A DNA stretch of 64,000 nucleotides. Source: Ascarosepion bandense (lineage: Eukaryota > Mollusca > Cephalopoda > Sepiida > Sepiidae). Shown here piece after piece: positions 44,834 through 55,178 of the stretch. Each line of letters opens with the position of its first letter. Position 1 is the stretch's first letter. The stretch spans positions 1,136,501 through 1,200,500 of the forward strand of contig JBBBDQ010000914.1 in assembly GCA_037127315.1 (NCBI GenBank), read 5' to 3'. The translations under genes and the position numbers were made by a program. The notes below the pieces were generated by a model that searched no databases, was not told the DNA's origin, and was given only the letters and a program-made list of their open reading frames with translations.

Positions 44834-44835
<2 letters not shown>
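43946..44835. other. unrecognised, less AT-rich stretch
   Basis: The part 44190-44770 is noticeably less AT-rich than its surroundings and carries short frames on both strands, including KYEIRSKIKHPD near 44480, that I cannot place. It could be an old retroelement coding fragment. No feature is called. Confidence 0.4.

Positions 44836-44914
<79 letters not shown>
44836..44914. repeat. (CA)n-(TA)n compound microsatellite
   Basis: About 30 CA units then about 9 TA units. Confidence 0.97.
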
Positions 44915-44927
44915 GTGTGGAGAGCAG

Positions 44928-44990
44928 CTAATATATCAATTAGTTAAGTTCCATACATGATACACACTTGAGATATAGTGCACAAGCATG
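44928..44990 (-). mobile_element. SINE terminal fragment
   Basis: Matches only the tail of the main SINE: CAATTAGTTAAGTTCCATAC and GATACACACTTGAG. Confidence 0.55.
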
Positions 44991-45119
44991 TAGGACACTC
45001 CTACTTCTCTTCTAACTTAAGTTTATACAGAAATAGTTGGCCAAATAATTTTCATGACCATGCCGCGCCCATTTGGCCTGAAGGCTCTTCTGAAGAAGAC
45101 ATAACGCATGGTTTATCAG

Positions 45120-45660
45120 CACGATATAGATGCTAGCATAAAGTAAGGTCGAAAATGTAAGTATCTTGGAAATATTTTAATAGGGGATGGAAAATGTATT
45201 AACAAATCCGGAGGTGCTTTCGATTAGCAAAAGATAATTTTCAAGAAACTAAGTAAAAGTAGGAAATTTTATTTTAACAGAGAAAAAGCTGCGAAATTAT
45301 CATGTAATAACGGTCCTACTATATGAACAGGAATGCAGAACAATCCCCTTATAGATGAAAAAAGAGATTTGAGGTAACAAATGTTGTTCTACAGAATAAT
45401 GTTGAGATTACCAGCGACTGAACATGGGAGAAAAGAGGTAGTTTTAAGGAAAATGGGGAAAGAAGAATATTTACAATAAAAAAAAGAAACAGTTGAAATT
45501 TACAGAACACTTAATGCGGAAAGACGTTTTGCAGAACTTGACACACATAACATGTGGAAGGCAGGTGGGGTAGTTGGAAATAGCGAATAACGAGCTTGTA
45601 TAACTGGCTGAACAAGGTGAGTGATGAAGCAAAGGCAAAGGCCTTTAAGTGCTACAAATC
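45120..45660 (+). mobile_element. LINE-B remnant, highly degenerate
   Basis: Across three frames: AAAATGTAAGTATCTTGGAA (KxxYLGN), GGGATGGAAAATG (GDGKC-like), AAAAGATAATTTTCAAGAAA (AKDxFQK-like), then ITVLLYEQECRT (family LLYGAE) and MLRLPATEHGREKR. The order and direction match LINE-B between the palm and C-terminus. Many stops and indels. Confidence 0.6.
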
Positions 45661-45889
45661 ATAAGAATTTGGAGAAAGATATAATCACCTGCATCCCGAA
45701 AGAAAAAATAATATAAAATATAATATAATATAAAAAGAACTCTTACATCTGGGGTGTAAATACACGTTGAAAGACGCTACGCTGCAGATGATGAGCAACA
45801 TGAATAATGTGAAATATGCTTACAGCATCAAACAAGTGTGAATCGATATGGTCATCGAGGAACAGTGCGCGTTTTATTACAAAAACCTT
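45661..45889. other. no recognised feature
   Basis: Short AT-rich spacer with AATATAATATAAT-type tandem motifs near 45710-45735. Confidence 0.5.
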
Positions 45890-46032
45890 TGTATACTTCT
45901 TCTTCTATGTGCCTTGTTCTTTCAGAAAGTAGGCAATCATGGCCTTCCACGTCTCCCTACCTTTGGTGGCTCTTAGCACACTTGCTCTTGTTACACCCAC
46001 GTTCTGTCATCCAACCCTCCCAGGCTAGTCAA

Positions 46033-46176
46033 GTATGCTACACGCTGTTTTTACCTGTCTCTTCTTCCCTTTATCTGGCCTATTAATATCAGGTTCTTTA
46101 ATCCCTCCTTCCTCATTGTATGTCCCAGGAACTTTAGATGTTTCTTCCTGATGCCCAGTATTAATTTCATTTTTGT
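46033..46176 (+). repeat. 144-bp direct repeat, left unit
   Basis: Starts GTATGCTACACGCTG, ends TTCATTTTTGT. Repeated at 47153-47296 with a single T/C difference. The sequence is LINE-B. Confidence 0.95.
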
Positions 46177-47149
46177 GAAATTTCTCAAGTTAACAATAGA
46201 TTTGTTATATTTTTAAAGATAATAATCCCAAACATAATTCTCCCAAAATATTAAACCAATACAAGTCTCAAGAAAGACTCATTGTAAATGGTTGACTTAT
46301 AGGCATGAGAAGATGAAGTAATTTCAGATTAATTAGAAGGTATAGGTCGGGTAACGGTTGACACTAGTCTTAAATTTGTATTGACCAGAGATGCCTTTTC
46401 TCGCGAGACTGTTCCAATAAAAAAGAAAAAAATGAAGTTCTAAAAAGCTGTCCGAAAATAAATTCCTTCTTGCCAATAGAGTCAGTTAAGATCGCTTGGG
46501 CGATCATGTCTCGAAAGAGACATGGCTGACTGGGCAGAAGATAATCCCGCAGTAGGTTGCCATTGCTTTCTGCGGTAGACTGGTTGCCGACCAAGGCTAT
46601 AGAACCCAATCTGTCCTATTATTTAACCCATAACTGGAGGGAAGAGACGGATTAATACCTTTCCCAAGGGTGTTTGCGCGTAAGTGAATGTAAGGAATTC
46701 AACTGGAATTCGAACTCGGTTCTCCGATTTCTCGTTCCGAGCCGATATCAACTGCGCCACAAAGCACATCCGCCAAAGTGTCATTACGTATCTTCGCTTG
46801 AATGTTTGAACCAATGGAATTAAGAAATGTTGCTCGTCTGAAAATTTGCTATAGATATAGCAATAAAATAGCGATAATGTATCGCGAAATAGTAAAAACA
46901 ACATTTGCAAAATTTTTCAAAGTACTTACAGATATGATTTTTTTCGAAATGGATCGGTCACAAACCTATTGCAGTGTAAATTAAAAAGTCGTTTAAGACA
47001 AAGCAGATAAGTTCACTGACTTAAATCTTATAAAAATATCTATGGAATGAGCTTATACTTCAAGGTAATCTGAAAAATTCAGACATTTTGAGTGATCATA
47101 AGATGATTTGTTATGAAAAGTGGGATAGAACCGATGTTATTTTCAGCAG
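46172..47149 (+). repeat. 1-kb duplicated segment, copy 2
   Basis: Same orientation as copy 1 (41588-42600). It interrupts LINE-B and is flanked by the 144-bp direct repeat, so this is the younger, inserted copy. Indels relative to copy 1 remove part of the SINE tail. Confidence 0.92.
46481..46768 (-). mobile_element. tRNA-derived SINE within duplicated segment
   Basis: Same insertion as 41883-42190, carried along in the duplication. It lacks about 17 bp of the tail (GTCAGTTAAG joins directly to ATCGCTTGGG) and differs by a few bases. Head and B box are intact. Confidence 0.85.
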
Positions 47150-47152
47150 CGT

Positions 47153-47296
47153 GTATGCTACACGCTGTTTTTACCTGTCTCCTCTTCCCTTTATCTGGCC
47201 TATTAATATCAGGTTCTTTAATCCCTCCTTCCTCATTGTATGTCCCAGGAACTTTAGATGTTTCTTCCTGATGCCCAGTATTAATTTCATTTTTGT
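47153..47296 (+). repeat. 144-bp direct repeat, right unit
   Basis: Second unit of the repeat at 46033-46176. From its right end the LINE-B sequence continues without a break. Confidence 0.95.
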
Positions 47297-47482
47297 TTCC
47301 ATCCTTTCCAAAACCTCATCATTGCTCGATCCATGATATCCGCAGCTTCCTTCTTTAGAATTACATTTCAGTTGCTCGAAATTTTTCCTTTATCTTCGAT
47401 GAGATTGTCTAGCATTTACTGCCATAATCAAAAACTGACATCACATAACTATTTAGTGCTCTCTTTTCTGTTCTTTGTTTAT

Positions 47483-50169
47483 TTGTATTTATTGCAGTAT
47501 TCCCTCCAATGTAGGCAAACATTTCAAGATATACTTATATTTATATTATAAATACATGAGGTGAATTTCAGCTTATATATTTCTTCTTCTTCTTCTTCGT
47601 CTTGTTCTTGTTCTTCTTACTATTATTATTATTAAAACTCTTTATCATAATAATTTCTTGAGATTACAGTCTTAGAAACGTTGTCTGCTTGCACATCAAA
47701 AATCAATATACAATATAAACCAAAATTCATGTGTGTGCGTGTGCAGGTAATGCTATATATATATATATATATTCGTTTCAGATATATAGAATACCTATAT
47801 AGAATTCATATGAAATATATTACCTTAAGTTACATTCAAATCATCGTAAAAATTTTATTAAGAAACCCAAATTTAGTTTATCGAAATAGTGGGACAGAGA
47901 TCAACCAACACTGAAAATGAAATGGAAAAATTGGCAAGAAATGTTTAATATAAATTAGCTTTCGGCATATTGTAAAAAGAAAATTAAATTAAAATGATAA
48001 TAAACAAGTGGGTTGACGAGCAAGAAATCATTTCAAGATTCTTCTGTTGCGACTTTAAAAGAGAATAGATGCTAAATTGAAAGAGAATTTCATAAATTTC
48101 AGAACGTAACCAAAATATCACATCTATGTAAATATAACAAATAAAAAACTATAAAGCAAAAAAAGTATATGTAAACTCGTTTCTCAACAGATATTTTACT
48201 GATGAAAATAGAGCTACATTATATGGTCTTGGTGACTGAAATAGAAGATGATACTTTTATCGAAGTAATCAACATTGCTCTTAAGACAAAAGTGGTGAAG
48301 GCGAATAATGTTTTGGGCCAGTGTTTTAGATTGTAAAATCATAGATCTGTGTATACTTGTTGGTAATATTAAATGAAATGCAAGAATTTAATATGAGTTT
48401 TCGGACGAGTCATATATGAATATAGCAAGCATAAACCAAGAAACTTTGTGCAAAAAGTATCACTATATTCATGTTCCTTCATATTCAAAAAAACTAAATG
48501 AGAACAGTGATAGCATATAAAAATCATCATAAAAATTCCAGAATGTGTATATTATTAAATGCTAAACATTTAAAATATTTGGGTATTTGGATTAGTCATA
48601 ATAAATTTATTAAAGGAAAAATGAAAAAGTGAACCGACATTTGGTCTTGGTTAAAAAAAAGTATCCCTTCGATCGATTGATTTGTGAGCTAAACGCCATA
48701 TCAACTCCTTACGTGTTATTTATTGGCAAAATTAATTTTCTTGGAAACTTGAAAGTAACAAAAATGTTATATATGTTATTCTGATTTCACAATTGAGTAC
48801 ATGGTACTCATCTTATATGCATACACATGTTTTGTGAACAGGATTACTACAGAGAGTGATGCACATTTTATGTTGTAACTTTCTTATAGTTATATTTTGG
48901 AATACAGTTTTATTTCTTTAGGAAATTTTAGGATACTATATGGCTTAATGTAACGTTCGTTGTTTGATAGTGTTTTTAAAGGATTGGGTTGAAATCACTA
49001 TAATTTTTAGTATGTGCGTATTCTTAGGAAGTTTTTTTTTATTTAAAAATTTTTTGCGGGTATTTTTACTAGAAAAATGTATTTTTATACATTCACAGTG
49101 TTTTATTTTGTTTTTGAGAAGAGTCACTATTTTTCCATAGCTTGGATCATAGCAGGGGCTACCACTCCGAGTTAGGGTGAATCTTGTAATAACAAAAATT
49201 AAGAGTAGTTTCTATGCTACGCCTAACCTCTAATCTCCCAAAATGAATCCTTCATTCTGGATGTAGTTTCTCGTCATACCCATGAATGACACTTCTTCTT
49301 TAGTGCTACAGAATTACAATCAAAGAACTAAATAAAAGAAAGTAAATTACTTGAGGACTACCAGCAGTAGCAACAGTTAAAATGGTTAACTCAGATAACA
49401 CGGTGAGAAAACTAACAAACAGAATCAAGGTTTTAAAATTCTGCACGACTTCAAATAAAAGGTTGGCTGGGAAAACTAATCAATATTTGAAAAAGCGAAG
49501 GATTTTGAGAAAGTTATTTTCCTGAAAAACATTGTTTGAAGAGAAATATTTTATACATTTTAACTTAGCTGTTCGGTCAGTGAATGCCAGTATTTTCTTA
49601 TAAAGAAATGGTTAATATTATCCTTACCTTTACCAATAAATATTGCATACTGTCTGCTAGCCACTTTTACAATGCATAATGCAAATAAATGTACATAAAA
49701 ATGGAAAGCAACCAACATACACAAGGGAAAAGATTTCTGAGAAACAATAACAACTGGGGCAATATTGCTAAATTTAACAAATTATTTAAATATAATAGAA
49801 TGTCAAGGAACACATGATTATATGTAAAATAGTAAACTGTTTTATTCAGTTCTGTAGGATATTATGTTAGTTAAATATTTTTCTTTAGCTTCTGCCATGT
49901 GCATGTAGATAAGAATAAAAGGAAACTTTCCACTTCGCATTATAAAACGCAACCAATAAGTTATTTTGAATATTTTAGCAAAATACATATTATAAGGTGA
50001 AACGCACAAAATGTATTGTAAGTATATATTAATGCATATTTAGGCGTCGATCTTCCATTGAAACATGTTTCATCGAATACGACAGACAAGCAAGATTTCA
50101 TTTATATTGGATTTAATTTTTCTAATATTCTTACCTATTTCCTTTTCGCTGGAGATAAGGGAGTAAAAA
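47483..50169. other. mostly unrecognised AT-rich DNA
   Basis: Contains TTC-rich and ATT-rich short repeats at 47578-47634, a (TA)n near 47754-47772, and a MITE-related remnant at 49490-49620. No coding similarity. Confidence 0.5.
49490..49620 (+). mobile_element. internal remnant related to the TTAA MITE
   Basis: TTATTTTCCTGAAAAAC, AGAGAAATATTTTATA, GGTCAGTGAATG and TTTTCTTATAAAGAAAT occur in the same order as the interior of the MITE at 51895-52116. The terminal inverted repeats are not recognisable. Confidence 0.6.
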
Positions 50170-50176
50170 AGTTCCA

Positions 50177-50252
50177 TAATTTTCGACGTTCTAAGCGCTT
50201 TCAGATGGCCTGTGAAGAGACTGAAAGCGCTTGGAAAGTCGAAAATTATAAA
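50177..50252. repeat. 29-bp inverted repeat with short loop
   Basis: Arms CATAATTTTCGACGTTCTAA-GCGCTTTCAG and CTGAAAGCGCTT-GGAAAGTCGAAAATTAT differ at about two positions and enclose about 18 bases. A 99-codon frame (50058-50357) overlaps but is not a convincing gene. Confidence 0.85.
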
Positions 50253-50376
50253 ACGTTTTTACATAATGATGATTACCATCATTATTCACTACCTGGTGAG
50301 ATATTTTTTATTTATTGTCGAAATAAAATGTACAATTTTGTAGTAGCTTGTAGATAGCACATGTTCTAAAGTAATA

Positions 50377-50377
<1 letters not shown>

Positions 50378-50459
<82 letters not shown>
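50378..50459. repeat. (ATCT)n-(AT)n compound microsatellite
   Basis: About 11 ATCT units then about 19 AT units. Confidence 0.97.
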
Positions 50460-50462
<3 letters not shown>

Positions 50463-50494
50463 ACTTTTCCCCTCTATAATATGAACTTCACCAG

Positions 50495-50497
<3 letters not shown>

Positions 50498-50534
<37 letters not shown>
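50498..50534. repeat. (TA)n microsatellite
   Basis: About 18 TA units. Confidence 0.97.
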
Positions 50535-50538
<4 letters not shown>

Positions 50539-51016
50539 GCTCACGGAATAGCATAAAACAGAAATAACTTTTACAAACATATTTTCTTAAAGTTTTATTA
50601 CTTTATTTGGAAGTATAATTATTAATTTTTTGCTTTTTCGCGAAGAGATGTACTGGTAATGCCTATTTGTGTAATGCGACGACTGGTAGAAGCTGATGGA
50701 TCCTGAATGACACTCAGTATGCACAGTGCGCTTAGGATTTTTCCCGGATGATCGCCGACTTATCCAGTTCTTTTAAACCTAGCGATTATGTTCTGAATCT
50801 TGTTATTGCTAGAAAATACTCTCACATTATAATGTTTCCGGTTATTCTCTGAGTTTAAATAATTGATCTTTTAATGAACTAGAAAAACTCAATAAGTTTT
50901 AGTAGTTGGTGGACATCATAAATAGCCATTTTAATCTCCAAGTCTCAAATGATGCTCAAGGAAAAAATGAGAACAAGTTATGACTTTTTCCAAACCCTTC
51001 AGTTTTTCAGTGGCCA

Positions 51017-51017
<1 letters not shown>

Positions 51018-51073
<56 letters not shown>
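51018..51073. repeat. (TA)n microsatellite
   Basis: About 27 TA units. Confidence 0.97.
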
Positions 51074-51075
<2 letters not shown>

Positions 51076-51559
51076 TGCTCTTATTATTTGTTCCTCCTAA
51101 TTCTATTCTTTTGAAAACAGTTTTAATATGTGTTTATGTCTTTTTTATCTGTTATCTTATTCTTCCCACACGCATTATTTGCTTTATAAACATTTGCTTA
51201 TTTTTTGCTCTTATCTGCAATCTGTAATCTGTTTGTTTTTCAACATTCTCTGAAATCATCTAAAAACAGAAAATAAATAAACATAATTTTTCCATCTCCT
51301 CCACATCGTGAAATAATGGAGTTTGTTTTTCTGATTCTTTCATGATTTTGCGAACACATTTACTTTATACATATATTTTTAAGACATGTTTTGCCTTTAT
51401 TTTTTAACACAACATAATGCTTTAATCTACGGTAAAATTTTCCTTTTAGTTTATTATTTTTTCAAAGAACCTCTTCTGCCGAATAGATTTTCACATCCAA
51501 TACATCACTGTATCTTGATGTTGATATTTTCTTTAGTGGTAGCAGTGATGAGACTAATA

Positions 51560-51588
51560 GTGATGATGATGATGATGATGATGATGAC
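51560..51588 (+). repeat. (GAT)n microsatellite
   Basis: About nine GAT/TGA units. Confidence 0.95.
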
Positions 51589-51894
51589 TATTCCAGCAAT
51601 ATTTTCATTGCTGTTATCATATATCGATCTGATATGCTCTGAAGCCAAATTAATTAGGTATTAATCACCCGTATTAGATGTCAGTTTACGCACAGCTAAA
51701 AAAGCAATATAATGGATGCTGATTTTCTAAGTAGACATGCACAGTAGCTTTGGGAGAATTTTAAAAATAATTCTTCATCATATTTAATTTATCCTTACTT
51801 TGTACATTTTTAGAATCATATTTTATAATTAGTGTTGTTAAAAAGCCTACTGTCTATTCTTGATAATTCACTCTTTATTCTTTGACCAATTTAA

Positions 51895-52116
51895 CCCTCT
51901 AGGGCCATTCGTATCATATTTGATACAGTATGAAAACAAGCCTTCAAAGAAATATTTTCCTGAAAAAGTTTTTAAGAGAAATATTTTATAAATTTCAAAT
52001 GAAAGCAGTACTGACAGCTCAGTCAATGAATATCAAATGTTTCCTTATAGGGAAATACCAAACGTTTCCTTATAGGGAAATATTGTATCAAATATGATAC
52101 GAATGGCTCTAGAGGG
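51895..52116 (+). mobile_element. piggyBac-type MITE with TTAA target duplication
   Basis: The 222-bp element is flanked by TTAA at 51891-51894 and 52117-52120. Terminal inverted repeats of 32 bp start CCCTCTAGGGCCATTCG and match with one mismatch (CCCTCTAGAGCC at the other end). Each ends in the self-complementary GTATCATATTTGATAC. CCCT termini with a TTAA duplication fit piggyBac-like elements. No coding. The interior has a duplicated TTTCCTTATAGGGAAATA. Confidence 0.88.
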
Positions 52117-52120
52117 TTAA

Positions 52121-53426
52121 GTTATTAATTTCTACAAACTAAACTAATATATTGTAGATTTAAACAGATTAAATTAATCTAGATAGAAGTAACTAATTTA
52201 ACGTAGTGGTTTTAGCAAACTGTATAATTCTACGAAGGTTATTACAAGTCTAAATCACTCAAATAATCTATTATAGTAGTTACCATACTAAATTAACCTT
52301 GTATGAAAACAACAAAACTAAATTAGTCAGTGGTAACTTAAGCGGACTGAATTATAATGAGTTCTACAACTTTTTTTTTTAAATTTTAGAGTTAAAAGAT
52401 AGGTTTGTATCAATTTACTTTGTAAGTGAATAGTTAATTACTTGGCAGATATTGCAGTTTGGCCCCCGACATGAGCCATTATTTTTATATCAATAGAAGT
52501 ACGTGCAAATAGATATAAATATAATACTTTCCTTGATTGCAACGGGGAAATTTTGAATCAGATTACGTATATAAATAAATATAGCCAGGATGAGATAGAA
52601 AATAAACGGAAAGAAACTGAGATAGATGCAGAATATCATCAGAAGGTTGGTTGTCGACAGGATAGAATGTGTGGAATTGTGTGGAATAGTGTAAGAATAA
52701 AAATATACATTTTGCATTTTAAAATAGAAATTTATTAAAAGTAAAGAATAACATAAGTTGTAGGAGTTAATGTGCAATTAGAAACATTATTAAGAAGTTA
52801 AGGGTAGCGTTCGTGTTCAATGATAAATTTATGTGTAGAAAACGTTCGTAGTAGTAATGTAGGTATTTAAAATGTCCGCAAAAATTTAATGTTCATGGCT
52901 GTGTAGTAGCAGAATATAAAATCTTTCTTCCTTTCTCTTTTTAGAATGTCGAGACAGGTTGAGAGAAAAAAAGAAAAACAAATAAAGAAGTTGTAGTTAA
53001 CACGCCCATTTTGTTGTTGCTGTTGTCCACTTTAGCGGCGTGGTGTGAAACGCAAGAAAAAGACTTTGAAAGAAGAGGTCGAATGAAACTGTGGCGTGAA
53101 CTATGTACGGGTTGGCATGGAGTGAAAAGAAGAAAAGAAAATTAGCAGTGAGGGTGAGTCAGCTTGAAGTTTCTTCTTTACATGGTGAGATGTTGTCAGC
53201 TACTGCTTCCATCTGACAGGTTAGCGTCGTTGTTTGAATAGTGAAACTTCTCATAATGCCGGCTCCAGCGAGTCTTTTCCCATCTAGGCGTGAAAATACG
53301 TCATATATGAATTTGCTGTTTTAAATCCAATCAGGTTTTAACTTGTGAAAACGAAAAGCTTTAAGCCGCTTGAATCCTTTTTTGCGGGTGGGCAATTTTA
53401 CTTTGGGTTTTTCCACAAAAACACAC

Positions 53427-53429
<3 letters not shown>
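52121..53429. other. no recognised feature
   Basis: 52130-52340 has a weak repetition of CTAAATTA and GTAGT(T/A)AC motifs. The rest is unrecognised. Confidence 0.45.

Positions 53430-53487
<58 letters not shown>
53430..53487. repeat. (TA)n microsatellite
   Basis: About 28 TA units at the left edge of an inverted Penelope terminal structure. Confidence 0.97.
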
Positions 53488-53522
53488 TGTAATGGTTGTT
53501 ACAATGTTTTTAAATTCATAGT

Positions 53523-53591
53523 ATCACTACACAAAAAATTTCTCATGTTTCGAAGCCAGCGCATTATGTTTTGGCTTCATCCTCAGGTGAT
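53523..53591 (-). ncRNA. hammerhead-like motif, inverted copy
   Basis: The same fold as 20708-20775, on the minus strand: CTGAGGA core (plus-strand TCCTCAG at 53580-53586), stem I ATCAC/GTGAT at the outer ends, GAAGCC/GGCTTC stem II, GAAA, and the GTGTA cleavage-site block. Core, stems and the extra U are retained. Confidence 0.6.
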
Positions 53592-54054
53592 TTTTTTTAG
53601 AAAAAACCTTTTTACCTTTTTTGACCTTTTTACTGGTGTTGGGGTTAAGTGTTTGTTTTTAGCAATTTTTTTTTGTTTTTTGTTTTGTTTTTTGTGAAAG
53701 ATATATTTCGTGGAAAATATATTTTATAAAAAGCAAGAGAGTAAAAAAACAAAAAAAAATGCACACACCTCAATACAAAATAACATACATTAAATTAAGG
53801 AGAAACCAACCCCAAAACAAAACAACACCTACCAACCCATAAACCCCTAAACCAAAGGCGCCATTAGCTCCAGCCCTTTCAAGATTCATAGATTAACCTA
53901 TCATGAACGCTGCCAAAAACAAACACTTAACCCCAACACCAGTAAAAAGGTCAACGGAACTCAAAATACAGACCAACCCCTCTTACACCCGAAAATAACA
54001 AATCCAACACAAATAAACGGTCTTTTCAACTGGATAATTCTTTTTTCTAAAAAA

Positions 54055-54123
54055 ATCACCTGAGGATGAAGCCAAAACATAATGGGCTGGCTTCGAAACA
54101 TGAATTTTTTTTTGTGTAGTGAT
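54055..54123 (+). ncRNA. hammerhead-like motif, direct copy
   Basis: ATCAC (54055-54059), CTGAGGA (54060-54066), an extra U, a six-pair stem II GAAGCC/GGCTTC, GAAA (54095-54098), and stem III ACAT/GTGT around an all-A/T-rich loop. Then GTA with predicted cleavage after 54118, and GTGAT (54119-54123). It forms an inverted pair with the copy at 53523-53591. Confidence 0.6.
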
Positions 54124-54256
54124 ACTATGAATTTAAAAACATTGTAACAACCATTACAGTATAAAACTGTACATTTGTATCGAGCACTCTTTATAAAAGT
54201 AAATGCATGAACAAAAAGGTAAATAAACCTACGAGTTCAACAACTTAGTTACAATA

Positions 54257-54257
54257 C

Positions 54258-54318
<61 letters not shown>
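54257..54318. repeat. (TA)n-(TG)n compound microsatellite
   Basis: About 9 TA units then about 21 TG units at the right edge of the Penelope structure. Confidence 0.97.
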
Positions 54319-54320
<2 letters not shown>

Positions 54321-54830
54321 GTGTTGTTGTTGTTGTTGTTATCCAATTCATTTAGGATGACCAAAATGTTGGTTTTATCGGCTTTTTTTACAATCATGTC
54401 GCGGTGGTTACTTAGTACTTCAATTTTTAGTTGTTTAGAAAGTATTTTTGAGGATTTACTGCTTTCATCATGCCGATCCGAGAATGTCTTTAAATTCTGG
54501 TGTTGAATCTAGTAGTTTTTCATACTGAAGTTTTACAATGTTTTGGTAAAACGTCTCAATTTCTGTTTTTTAAAGAGTCGATTGTACTTACTCTATACGT
54601 GACAGAATAGTCGAAAGCGCACGGATATATAAACAATTTGAACAGTTTTCACTCGCTTTATGTTCCTAAAATTAAACACTTGCACAAATATAAGAAACAT
54701 TTTATGAAAACTTTCTACAGTTTTTTTTATCTATCTTTCACCGTGTGGATTTAAACTTGTTTTCTTTTCCTTTCGAGATCCGCTTTAAGGAAAGTTTAAA
54801 GATTTTGTATATATATATATATATATATCA
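54319..54830. other. no recognised feature
   Basis: Unrecognised, with TTG repeats at 54322-54340 and (TA)n at 54808-54828. Confidence 0.5.
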
Positions 54831-55003
54831 TTTGTGAGCGAGTTATTATACGCAACCCGGGTTTCTACTATTTGGCGTCTTCAGGCGATTTACGTTAAAT
54901 TGTAAATCGCCTGATAAACTCCAAATAGTAGACACCTATTTTTCGCCTGAAGACACCAAACTGTAGACACCTGGTTTGCGGAATATAACTCGTTCACAAA
55001 TAA
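54831..55003. mobile_element. foldback element
   Basis: Terminal inverted repeats of about 60 bp with about ten mismatches: TTTGTGAGCGAGTTAT at the left, and TTTGTGAACGAGTTAT reading inward from the right. A perfect inner hairpin, CAGGCGATTTAC with GTAAATCGCCTG, lies at about 54883-54914. No ORF. A MITE or a foldback of a hammerhead-bearing terminus are both possible. Confidence 0.7.
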
Positions 55004-55102
55004 AAAATATTCAAATGTTCTAACAATATAATTGCATTGAACACATTTTAATACTCTGTGTACTAGTCTAATTTAACTATGACCAAAAACTAATTAAATA
55101 AT

Positions 55103-55162
<60 letters not shown>

Positions 55163-55178
55163 GGGAGCAAGAGAGAAC
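55103..55178. repeat. (TA)n-(GA)n compound microsatellite
   Basis: About 9 TA units, then interrupted GA repeats. Confidence 0.95.

Larger units (their letters stand above)
45890..47482 (-). mobile_element. LINE-B 3' end, split by insertion
   Basis: LINE-B sequence on the minus strand in two parts, 47482-47153 and 46176-45890, with a 1-kb segment between them. On the right are AMMRFWKGWKQK-like codons. On the left, MKLILGIRKKHLKFLGHTMR and EGLKNLILIGQIKGRRDR, then a broken C-terminus and a short (GAA)n-like 3' end at about 45898-45906. The 144 bp at the split are present on both sides of the insertion. Confidence 0.75.
50535..51890. other. no gene recognised; microsatellites
   Basis: Holds (TA)n at 51018-51073 and (GAT)n at 51560-51588. 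The remainder is AT-rich without recognised features. Confidence 0.55.
53488..54258 (+). mobile_element. Penelope-type terminal structure with inverted ends
   Basis: The part from about 53725 to 54258 matches the 3' UTR and terminal repeat of PLE2 (20440-20910), ending in CTACGAGTTCAACAACTTAG. The left part, 53488-53695, is a shortened inverted copy of its right portion; for example GGTGTTGGGGTTAAGTG pairs with CACTTAACCCCAACACC at about 53926-53942. Both outer edges meet (TA)n. There is no coding capacity. It is a truncated or non-autonomous Penelope derivative with terminal repeats in opposite orientation. Confidence 0.8.

Noticed and set aside
53488..54258. A terminal-inverted-repeat DNA transposon
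   Set aside because: The inverted ends match the Penelope terminal repeat of PLE2 and there is no defined target duplication.
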